Positions 1 to 6,472 of a stretch of 64,000 nucleotides of DNA are shown here, piece after piece. Below the pieces are notes generated by a model that saw nothing but the letters and a program-made list of their open reading frames with translations, was not told where the DNA came from and made no database searches. Within the stretch, counting starts at the first letter, position 1, and each line of letters begins with the position of its first letter. Position numbers and translations under genes: made by a program. The stretch lies in the NCBI GenBank assembly GCA_944385035.1, contig CALWVV010000004.1, positions 1 through 64,000 on the forward strand. The letters run 5' to 3'. The stretch comes from an uncultured Oscillospiraceae bacterium. GTDB lineage: Bacteria > Bacillota > Clostridia > Oscillospirales > Oscillospiraceae.

Positions 1-335
1 CCTCCTGCGGTGCGGACACGGCGGACGCATTCCTGAAATTTGGGCAATTCCGCATAGGTCAGTTTGGGCGTGACCATTTCCACACGATACCTCGGATCTG
101 AGGTGGAGGTGTATCTGGCACCCACTTTTTGTTCTCCACGGATACTACTATCGCTCATAAGCCGCCATTCTTTTCCCTCCCCATCCCGCACATACCAGCT
201 GTCGTAGTAGTCATCGCCACGGCGAGGCTCCGTCCCCAAATAATCTGCCAAGGCTTGGGCCGCCTGTTCACGAGTAATTCCGGTCAGTTCCACTTCCACG
301 CCGAAACACTGATCTTTTAGGCCTACTTCATTCAT
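1..335 (-). CDS. Amidoligase family protein, N-terminal part (runs off left edge)
   Basis: The minus-strand frame opens with ATG at 335, behind a good Shine-Dalgarno (AGAAGGGAG), and stays open to base 1, so only about 111 N-terminal residues are present. The start MNEVGLKDQCFGVEVELTGI carries the FGxExExTGI signature of the Amidoligase_2 (COOH-NH2 ligase, ATP-grasp related) family, followed by a helix with 'REQAAQAL' and an 'RGDDYYDSW' strand typical of the family. These enzymes are thought to ligate amino groups to carboxylates, often in peptide or cell-wall modification; the substrate here is unknown. Clostridial integrative elements often carry such genes as cargo, which fits the integrase nearby. 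The family call is from motif recognition; the C-terminal catalytic part lies outside the window. Confidence 0.75.
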   Translation of the reverse strand, partial: MNEVGLKDQCFGVEVELTGITREQAAQALADYLGTEPRRGDDYYDSWYVRDGEGKEWRLMSDSSIRGEQKVGARYTSTSDPRYRVEMVTPKLTYAELPKFQECVRRVRTAG

Positions 336-429
336 GTCACTGCTCCCTTCTAAAAGATGTTTCAAAACCTTGTAAACACTGTATCCGTTCGAAAACCGCT
401 GATCCCGGCGAACATATCAAAATGGCGTA

Positions 430-729
430 TCAGGTGATCTCATCTCCTTCCTGCTGCAGGGCAAGAAGAAAGCCGAGGACATTCTCATCCATGTCCCCGG
501 CCTGTGCCTGCTGGCTTTTTTCTGTTGTCAGATCCAAATTGCGCAACTCTTCCCGAATCAGCCCACGGATGGCAGACAGGAGGGCATCCTGTTCATGGGC
601 TTTACACACCATCCGACACACAGCGTCTGTCCGCTGCCCGGCAGGGATGGAGCTAAGAATGTGCCATGCATCACGCTGTTGGGGTGATGTCAGAGAAAAA
701 GAAAGGTTGAGCCGCCGCTTACCTGCCAT
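430..729 (-). CDS. Small plasmid/ICE segregation-type protein (ParR-like)
   Basis: A 99-residue protein starting at the internal ATG at 729 (MAGKRRLNLSFSL); a start at 768 would add an unlikely extension overlapping the upstream reading frame. The N-terminal basic stretch with alternating strand residues (KRRLNLSFSL) followed by helices resembles a ribbon-helix-helix DNA-binding protein, and the acidic C-terminal 'ENVLGFLLAL' helix resembles small partner proteins that follow StbA/ParM-type segregation ATPases in clostridial elements. Its start overlaps the end of the preceding open frame (719-922), suggesting translational coupling. The ParR-like role is inferred from layout and composition; no catalytic motif is present. 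Confidence 0.5.
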   Translation of the reverse strand: MAGKRRLNLSFSLTSPQQRDAWHILSSIPAGQRTDAVCRMVCKAHEQDALLSAIRGLIREELRNLDLTTEKSQQAQAGDMDENVLGFLLALQQEGDEIT

Positions 730-922
730 TGCCGACACCCCGCGACATCTGCCCCACAAGGCGCTCATATCCTTTAGCGTTCAGGGATACGTCATCCAGG
801 ATAACATCTTCCGTGACAATGCGCCAACCACTCCAACCTCGGGTGGTATGCAGATTGACCGCAAGCGTTTCCAGAAGCTCCGGGAAAAGATAATTGCCCT
901 GGGGCACAAGCCAGATGACCAT
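719..922 (-). pseudogene. Possible remnant of a StbA/ParM-like segregation protein C-terminus
   Basis: A 67-codon open frame whose end overlaps the start of the next gene. Its last third reads 'DDVSLNAKGYERL', close to the 'NAKGYE' ending common in StbA/ParM actin-like ATPases, and the following small gene is of the type usually found behind such an ATPase. Upstream of 922 the frame becomes His/Leu-rich nonsense and hits a stop at 995-997, there is no Shine-Dalgarno before the ATG, and no ATPase motifs are present. I read it as the decayed tail of a deleted parM-like gene. It could also be a short independent frame, so this is tentative. Confidence 0.35.
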
Positions 923-999
923 GAGGAAGAGCAGAATATGGGCGGAATGACCATGGGCGGATGGTAAGAGGCGAAAACAAATACAGTGGAATAATCAGT

Positions 1000-1027
1000 G
1001 AGCCTCCCACACAGTTGCGGGAGGCTC
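1000..1027 (-). terminator. Hairpin after the metallophosphoesterase gene
   Basis: The inverted repeat GAGCCTCCC ... GGGAGGCTC lies just past the stop of the 1037-1711 gene. There is no clear T-tract, so it may be an mRNA-stabilising hairpin or a weak terminator. Confidence 0.4.
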
Positions 1028-1036
1028 CATCAAAAC

Positions 1037-1711
1037 TCAAATGAAGATTTCGGTTTCTGTTCCGCCCACATAGAACTCAGCCATGTCATCCAGGCGCAGG
1101 CAGGCCAGACGACGGTGGGGAGCGTTCAGGTTGCCGCAGCCACAGTCGATGTCGATGATCCCGTTCCCGTGCCAGATAGAGGAATCCTCGTCCATTCGGC
1201 CAGTGAGAAAGGCTGTGGGCGTGTGACCGACAATGCAGATGGTGTCCGGATAGGGGCTTACGCTGTCTGGTTCCACCCGGCCCCAAATGCGGGTGTCGTG
1301 GTCCTCCCCTGGGAAACCGTGGACAAGATGGAATTTTTGATTGCCCACCGTGAGCTCCAGAGCATCCGGTAATTCAGAGAGGAAACGCAGGATGCGGTTC
1401 CTCTCCTGGTGCGTGCAGTGGTAGAGCAGCTCTCGGTAGGTGGTCCCTCCGCCGTTCTGCCGCCACAGGTCGCGGGCACCGAATTCGTTGTGGGGGCCGA
1501 GGGTGCTCAGACACATCTGCTCATGGTTGCCCAGGAGCATGGTCATGTTGGAGGCTTCCATGATCTGCTCCAGCAGATCGATGCCGCCGGTGCCCCGATC
1601 GATCACATCCCCAAGGATGTATAAATGGTCCGTATCAGAGAACCGGATCTGTTCCAGCATTCGGAGAAAGAAATCTCGTTCTCCGTGGAGATCTGCCATG
1701 CAGTAGATCAT
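1037..1711 (-). CDS. Metallophosphoesterase (calcineurin-like phosphatase, PrpA/PrpE type)
   Basis: A 224-residue protein with the ordered calcineurin-like metal motifs: 'MADLHGE' (D-x-H, residues 6-8), 'ILGDVIDRG' (GDxxDRG, about 33-41), 'LLGNHEQ' (GNHE, about 59), and a late 'VGHTPT' (GHT). These coordinate two metal ions for phosphate-ester hydrolysis. The size and motifs fit bacterial Ser/Thr protein phosphatases and diadenosine-polyphosphatase relatives; the substrate cannot be told. The ATG at 1711 has a good GGGAGGTG Shine-Dalgarno. It is probably cargo of the left-end element, transcribed in the same direction as the segregation-like and amidoligase genes. Confidence 0.85.
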   Translation of the reverse strand: MIYCMADLHGERDFFLRMLEQIRFSDTDHLYILGDVIDRGTGGIDLLEQIMEASNMTMLLGNHEQMCLSTLGPHNEFGARDLWRQNGGGTTYRELLYHCTHQERNRILRFLSELPDALELTVGNQKFHLVHGFPGEDHDTRIWGRVEPDSVSPYPDTICIVGHTPTAFLTGRMDEDSSIWHGNGIIDIDCGCGNLNAPHRRLACLRLDDMAEFYVGGTETEIFI

Positions 1712-1822
1712 TCGTTACACCTCCCACAGCCAACATAGAGTAACCGCATCTTACCACAGGCTGCGAATCGATACAAGACGGCGCGCAGGACTTGCGCCGC
1801 ATAAACAAAAGTAGGCGCCGGG

Positions 1823-1845
1823 CAATTGATAACAAATTGATAACT
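1823..1845 (+). repeat. Tandem 11-bp direct repeat (A)ATTGATAAC upstream of the 1914 gene
   Basis: AATTGATAAC occurs twice back to back in the 200-bp gap between divergent genes, just upstream of the DUF6809-like/integrase pair. Its position suggests a regulator or recombination-directionality binding site, but nothing else supports this. Confidence 0.35.
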
Positions 1846-1913
1846 CGCTGGGATTGGGATGGCTATTGACCAAACCTTGTGGTATGTTGTGTCGCTGATA
1901 GGAGGCGGTACAC

Positions 1914-2243
1914 ATGAACGATTACATGAGAGCCCTGCACCAGCGGTTCTACCGGGAGCCAGATTTCAGTGAGTTGGAAGAGGACATTGAGAACACCCGC
2001 CAGGAGGTCCGAGACTTCTTAGATAAGATGCAGCGCCGCAGGCTCATGCACTTGGTGGATACTCAAAATCTGCTGCGGGAGGAGACTTCCTTGGCCAGCT
2101 TTATGGCCGGATTCAAACTGGCCTGGGGACTGAGCAAAGAGCTGGAGGTGGATGGTCTGTATTCCTTCGATGAGGAGGAAACAAAGCGTGTCTGCCGCTC
2201 CGTGGAAGCAGGAAAGGAGGGGGGAGCGTATGGGAAAGCGTAG
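1914..2243 (+). CDS. Small helical protein, DUF6809-like, coupled to integrase
   Basis: A 109-residue, highly charged and predicted all-helical protein. The stretch 'VDTQNLLREETSLASFMAGF' resembles the conserved core of DUF6809 proteins ('DAQN...FIYGFRLG'), small proteins of clostridial mobile elements with no known function. The ATG at 1914 follows GGAGGCGG. Its last codons overlap the start of the integrase (ATG at 2230), so the two are translationally coupled. This position suggests an accessory or regulatory role in excision/integration, but that is inference from layout only. Confidence 0.6.
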   Translation: MNDYMRALHQRFYREPDFSELEEDIENTRQEVRDFLDKMQRRRLMHLVDTQNLLREETSLASFMAGFKLAWGLSKELEVDGLYSFDEEETKRVCRSVEAGKEGGAYGKA

Positions 2244-3804
2244 ACCATCCGGAGACGGTATGGTCCGCAAGCGCAAGGACGGCCGCTGGGAAGGCCGTGT
2301 GGTGGTGGGCTACGATGAGGCGGGCAACCCTAAGACAAAAAATGTGCTGGCCAAAACGAAGAAAGAATGTATCGCAAAACTGGAGGCCCTGAAAAGTACT
2401 TGCCAAGTGGTGCGCCCTGTCCAGGTGCGGTCCGATATGCTTGTCCGGGACTGGCTGGACTACTGGTACCAGAATTACTCCAAACCCAGGCTCAGACAGA
2501 CAACCCAGCTCAGCTATGAGGGGTGGATCTACAATCATCTGATCCCGGGCTTGGGAGACATCCCACTGAACCAACTGACCCAGGCGGAGCTACAGCAGTT
2601 CTTCCGGCGCATGAAGGAGAGCGGGCGGAAGGCCAATGTGGAGCGACGAGGCCCTGGTATGGCGGACCGCTCGGTGCGCAGTTGCCACGCCGTATGCCAG
2701 ATGGCTCTGGACAAGGCGGTGGAGGAGAAACTGACCCACTCCAATCCCGCAGTAGGCTGCAAGCTTCCGCCGATGAAGGGTAAAGAGATGAAGATTCTGA
2801 CTCAGGAAGAGATCCAGCGCTTTCTCATCCAGGCCAAGGCGGAGGGAATGTATGAGCTCTTCCTGTTGGAGCTAACCACCGGGATGCGCCGGGGCGAGCT
2901 GCTGGCCCTCCAATGGGACGACCTGGACTTCGCCACTGGAAAACTGCGTATCGACAAGCAGGTCTATCCGGTGGGCGGCAAACTTATCATCAGCGAGCCC
3001 AAAACCAAAGCAGCCAACCGCACCATCATCCTGCCGCCCGCTATGGTAGAGCTGCTGGCGGGGTACAAAAAAGGTGTCTTCTCTGAATTGATGTTTCCGT
3101 CAAGAACCAAACCGGAGTAGCCCATCGACCCCGACTACGTCCGAAAGCGGCTACAGATAATTCTGGAGAGGGCAGGGTGTAAACGGGTAAGATTTCATGA
3201 TTTACGCCACACTTTTGCCACACTGTCCTTGGAGAACGGGATGGATGTAAAGACCCTCTCCACCATTATCGGCCATGTTTCCTCAGCGACCACGCTGAAC
3301 ACCTACACCCATATCACCGATGAGATGCGGAGGAAAGCGGCGCTGAGCATTGACCAGGGTATCGCCAAGGCGGAAGTGGAACCCATGCCGGAACAGACAG
3401 ACGAACCCCAAAAGCAGGACTTTGTGCCGATTGAACCGCTCCGGCGCAGGCCGGGAACTGGGTGTGTCAGCCAGCTGCGGGAACATCTCTGGGAGGGCCG
3501 CTATTCCCCGGTGTGGCCGGACGGCAAAAAGCACTCCCGAAATGTCTATGCCAAAACCCGCGAGGAGTGCGAGGAGAAGCTGAAGGTACTGATCCTGGAG
3601 ATGAAGGCGGAGATCGCCGCCTTACGTTCCGGGGCAAGTACAGAGTATCCCGACGGGGTAAGTCCCCAAAAGAAGGCCATCGCCGCCTACCTGCGAGAGC
3701 ACCCCGGTGTGTCCAGCAAGTCCTTGATCGCCAGGGAATTGAAGATGGACCGTTCTACGGTACGAAGATATTACGATGAGAGCCGAATAGAATTTTCAAA
3801 ATAA
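2230..3804 (+). pseudogene. Tyrosine integrase (Tn916-type) interrupted by one in-frame TAG
   Basis: Starts at the ATG at 2230 (strong GGAGGGGGGAG site). Residues 1-60 form the AP2-like arm-binding domain ('DGRWEGRVVVGYDEAGNPKTK'-type fold), residues about 70-170 the core-binding SAM-like domain, then the catalytic domain: Arg in 'TTGMRRGELLAL', HxxR in 'HDLRHTF', His in 'IIGHVSS' and the nucleophile Tyr in 'TLNTYTH'. A single TAG at 3118-3120 (context SRTKPE*PIDPDY) lies between the first Arg and HxxR, so translation without read-through gives an inactive 296-residue product. The frame is otherwise intact to 3804, suggesting a recent CAG-to-TAG change. After the catalytic domain comes a second arm-domain-like segment ('WEGRYSPVWPDGKKHSRN') and a helix-turn-helix-like end. 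It sits next to tRNA-Pro. Confidence 0.85.
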
Positions 3805-3904
3805 AAAGAAAAAATCTACCACTCTACAAATCATTGTTTTCTACGAAGATTAAACTATGATACAATGAATTAACAGAACCGGAAATTAAGGGAGAGAATA
3901 GGAC

Positions 3905-4369
3905 ATGGATTTGACATATAAGAGGGCGACAATTGAAGATATAGATATGCTAACAAAAACGCGAGTAGAGGTATTAAGGGCAGCCAATAAACTGCCCGAC
4001 GATACCGATATGAGTGAAGTAGAAGCTCAATCGTTTCGTTATTATCAAAAAGCGCTTTGTGACGGATCACATATTGCATATTTGGTTTTTGATGGAAGTA
4101 GATTTGTTGGAGCTGGTGGGGTTAGCTTTTTTCAAGTAATGCCGACTTATCATAATCAAAGTGGGAACAAGGCCTACATAATGAATATGTACACCGATCC
4201 TGAATATAGAAGAAAAGGAATTGCCTATAAGACATTAGAAATGTTGGTTCAAGACAGTAAGAGTAGGGGAATTACCGCTATTTCTTTAGAAGCAACTGAT
4301 ATGGGCCGACCTTTATATGAAAAGTATGGTTTTGTAAAGATGAACGATGAAATGGAACTACAACTATGA
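3905..4369 (+). CDS. GNAT-family N-acetyltransferase (AT-rich, likely acquired)
   Basis: A 154-residue protein with the GNAT acetyl-CoA fold: N-terminal 'YKRATIEDID', core strand 'AYIMNMYTDPEYRRKGIA' holding the R/Q-x-x-G-x-A pyrophosphate loop (YRRKGIA), and the C-terminal 'LYEKYGFVK' motif. It transfers an acetyl group from acetyl-CoA to an amine; the substrate is unknown. Start ATG at 3905 behind GGGAGAG. Codon use is clearly AT-rich (AGA, ATA, TTA) compared with the GC-rich neighbours on both sides, a sign of recent transfer. It lies between the broken integrase and tRNA-Pro, so it is probably element cargo. Similar proteins from mobile elements can modify antibiotics, but nothing here shows that. 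Confidence 0.85.
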   Translation: MDLTYKRATIEDIDMLTKTRVEVLRAANKLPDDTDMSEVEAQSFRYYQKALCDGSHIAYLVFDGSRFVGAGGVSFFQVMPTYHNQSGNKAYIMNMYTDPEYRRKGIAYKTLEMLVQDSKSRGITAISLEATDMGRPLYEKYGFVKMNDEMELQL

Positions 4370-4424
4370 CAAATCTTACCACACAAGTTTGTCAAGCTTT
4401 TTTAGTGGAGAATCAAAATCTGCG

Positions 4425-4478
4425 CCACAGGAAACAAAAGAAGGGCACCCCTTATGAAAAGGGGTACCCCTCCTGTGG
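4425..4478. repeat. Nested inverted repeat near the element end
   Basis: An outer arm CCACAGGA (4425-4432) pairs with TCCTGTGG (4471-4478) and encloses an inner GGGcACCCCTT/AAGGGGTaCCCC hairpin. TGTGGTCA is repeated directly at 4474-4481 and 4508-4515. Lying between the integrase gene and tRNA-Pro, these could be integrase arm sites or a terminator for the GNAT gene. Confidence 0.4.
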
Positions 4479-4565
4479 TCAAACCAGAAAACCGTCTGTG
4501 GTATTTGTGTGGTCAGCTATGGAATTGAAATTATGAAGCTCAACTTTTACAACAAAAAGCAAGAA

Positions 4566-4600
4566 AAATCCGCCGTTTTTGTATAAAAACGGCGGATTTT
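4566..4600 (-). terminator. Intrinsic terminator after tRNA-Pro
   Basis: AAATCCGCCGTTTTT and AAAAACGGCGGATTT form a long GC-cored hairpin with T-runs on both sides, directly following the tRNA 3' end on the minus strand. Confidence 0.8.
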
Positions 4601-4676
4601 TGGTCCGAGTGGCGGGATTTGAACCCACGGCCTCATGGACCCGAACCATGCGCGCTACCAACTGCGCTACACCCGG
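4601..4676 (-). tRNA. tRNA-Pro (anticodon CGG)
   Basis: The minus strand folds into a full cloverleaf: acceptor CCGGGTG/CACTCGG, D-arm GCGC-AGTTGGTA-GCGC, anticodon stem CATGG/CCATG with loop TTCGGGT (anticodon CGG, reads CCG), T-arm GTGGG-TTCAAAT-CCCGC, discriminator A and an encoded CCA. The 3' half faces the integrase-bearing element, making it the likely attachment site. Confidence 0.92.
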
Positions 4677-4784
4677 ATGACCAGCTTAATTATTATATTT
4701 TTTTTCCTTCGTTCTGTCAAGTGTAATATCCGATTCTCTCTGGAAATATACTGATATTGCATAAAACAGCAGGGAGGGGCGCTT

Positions 4785-5831
4785 ATGTACGATCAGTCCA
4801 CGCGGACTGGGTCAAGCTATGGCCGAAGGAACAGCCGCGTCAATGGCCGTTCGGGCGGCCGGACCAGCAGGACAAAAGGAAAAGGCAAGGAGCGGGTGCT
4901 GCTGATTCAACTGCTCATTTGTGTGATACTATTTATAACAGTATTTGTGGGAAAAGGCGTATTGCCCGGACGTTTGCTGCAGCTGAGAAATGATGTCCTT
5001 CAAATGATTTCACAGGACTTTGATTTTCAAGATGCCTTAGCGGAGCTTGGAGCGTCTTTGGCGGGCGGAAACAGTGTTTTAGCAGACTTCGGAGAATTTT
5101 GTGTTGAGGTTTTTGGTGCCGAGGAACAGGAGCAGTCTGTCCAGCCTGTGGAATTTCAAGCCCCTGACCCTGCGGCGGTGCTGACCTCGGAACTTGCTTT
5201 CCTCAGCAATCAGCCCGACACGCTGACCAGAACAGAGCATTACTCATCTCTGACTAAATTGGGGATTACGTTAAGCAAAAAGGAAGAGCCTGCAGCAGAA
5301 GAATCGAAAGAAGAGGATTCGGAGTATAAAGGAGCCATTATGCCCGCGGGCAAGGTGTTTCGCCTATCCGACTACGATGGTCCCGCACTTCCCAATAACT
5401 ATACCATGGATGTGCTGTCGTTTGGTGGAATAGAAACTATGACGCCGGTATTGGGGCACATGAATTCTCCCTATGGTTACCGTACACATCCGGTCAATGG
5501 TCAGGAAGGGGACTTTCATGGAGGCGTAGACATCGGCGGTCAAACGGGGGACCCTATAAGAGCCTTTGCCAGTGGAACGGTGGAGTACATTGGCCAGGAT
5601 AATTCCTATGGCATGTATCTGCAAATTGACCATGGAAACGGTGTGAAGTCCTTCTATGCCCATTGCAGCCAGCTTTTGGTTCGAAAGGGACAGCAAGTCA
5701 CCATTGGAGATACAGTGGCACTGGTAGGTTCCACCGGAACAGCTACAGGGCCTCACCTGCATCTGGAATTGAAGTATGAAAAGATGCATGTTAATCCTGC
5801 CTATTACGTGGAATTTTTAAACGACCAATGA
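4785..5831 (+). CDS. SpoIVFA-like membrane protein with M23 (LytM) peptidase domain
   Basis: A 348-residue protein: basic cytoplasmic N-terminus, one membrane span at about residues 38-56 ('VLLIQLLICVILFITVFVG'), an extracytoplasmic linker rich in Glu, and a C-terminal LytM/M23 domain (about 220-345) with 'HGGVD' (HxxxD) and 'HLHLE' (HxH) zinc motifs. The next gene encodes an M50 membrane protease and overlaps by four bases, the same order as B. subtilis spoIVFA-spoIVFB, where the LytM-domain protein holds the intramembrane protease in the forespore outer membrane until pro-sigmaK processing. I infer that role here. Unlike the degenerate Bacillus protein, the zinc ligands look intact, so true peptidoglycan hydrolysis is possible. 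Start ATG follows GGGAGGGG. Confidence 0.8.
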   Translation: MYDQSTRTGSSYGRRNSRVNGRSGGRTSRTKGKGKERVLLIQLLICVILFITVFVGKGVLPGRLLQLRNDVLQMISQDFDFQDALAELGASLAGGNSVLADFGEFCVEVFGAEEQEQSVQPVEFQAPDPAAVLTSELAFLSNQPDTLTRTEHYSSLTKLGITLSKKEEPAAEESKEEDSEYKGAIMPAGKVFRLSDYDGPALPNNYTMDVLSFGGIETMTPVLGHMNSPYGYRTHPVNGQEGDFHGGVDIGGQTGDPIRAFASGTVEYIGQDNSYGMYLQIDHGNGVKSFYAHCSQLLVRKGQQVTIGDTVALVGSTGTATGPHLHLELKYEKMHVNPAYYVEFLNDQ

Positions 5832-6439
5832 GGATTGGGCGGCTGGAAATAACGGGGGGCTTCTTTCTGCTGCTGGCCTGGCTGAACTACCTGGACCGGC
5901 AGCTGATTCTCCCCATGGCGGCAGTGTCCTGTATGTTCCATGAACTAGGGCATTATCTGGTCATTCGCCTGGTTGGGGGAGATGTTAAGCTCATTCGCCT
6001 GACTGCAATCGGTGCGGAGATGGTCGTCGCACGCCCATTGAACTATTGGCAGGAAGGGCTTGCCGCACTGGCGGGTCCAGCGGTCAATATCATACTGGCA
6101 TTGGTATTCTGTTCGTGGCGCTGGGGAGCGGGTTTTGCAGGGCTCAATTTGGTGCTGGCCCTGTTTAATCTGATCCCAGTGGGGCGTTTGGATGGGGGGC
6201 GGGCGCTCAATTGCCTGCTGTCGCTGCTGGCAGGGCCGTGGTGTGCACAGAAGGTGGGAGAAAAGCTGGATGTGTTCTTTGCTGCCCTCACGCTGTGCGC
6301 AGGGGTGTGGATTGCTTCCAACGGGAAGAATTTTACCCTTTTATTGGTTGCGCTTTGGCTGCTGGGTGGGGCTTTCAAACAAAATCACAGGAATTATAGA
6401 AAAAAGGCTTGCCAGCACAGAAGGAAACCAGTACAATAA
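5828..6439 (+). CDS. Site-2 protease, M50 family (SpoIVFB-like)
   Basis: A 203-residue polytopic membrane protein with 'MFHELGHYL' (HExxH zinc site, in the second span, about residue 37) and the partner metal-ligand motif 'IPVGRLDGGRAL' (NPxxDG-like, about residue 117), both hallmarks of SpoIVFB-type intramembrane metalloproteases. It cleaves within the membrane; in sporulating Firmicutes the substrate is pro-sigmaK. Its start codon overlaps the stop of the upstream LytM protein (ATGA), implying coupled translation. It lacks the cytoplasmic CBS domain seen at the C-terminus of Bacillus SpoIVFB. The sporulation role is inferred from the gene pair. Confidence 0.85.
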   Translation: MRIGRLEITGGFFLLLAWLNYLDRQLILPMAAVSCMFHELGHYLVIRLVGGDVKLIRLTAIGAEMVVARPLNYWQEGLAALAGPAVNIILALVFCSWRWGAGFAGLNLVLALFNLIPVGRLDGGRALNCLLSLLAGPWCAQKVGEKLDVFFAALTLCAGVWIASNGKNFTLLLVALWLLGGAFKQNHRNYRKKACQHRRKPVQ

Positions 6440-6472
6440 AAGGCACGCGTAAGATGACCTGGAGGGAAGATC

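Noticed and set aside
422..967. A 181-codon plus-strand open frame at the left end
   Set aside because: Cys/Arg/Ser-rich, without a Shine-Dalgarno, and opposite the more protein-like ParR-type frame.
3118..3120. Amber codon as pyrrolysine or programmed read-through
   Set aside because: No pyl genes or downstream stimulatory structure are visible in the window; a CAG-to-TAG point mutation is simpler. It cannot be fully excluded without the rest of the genome.
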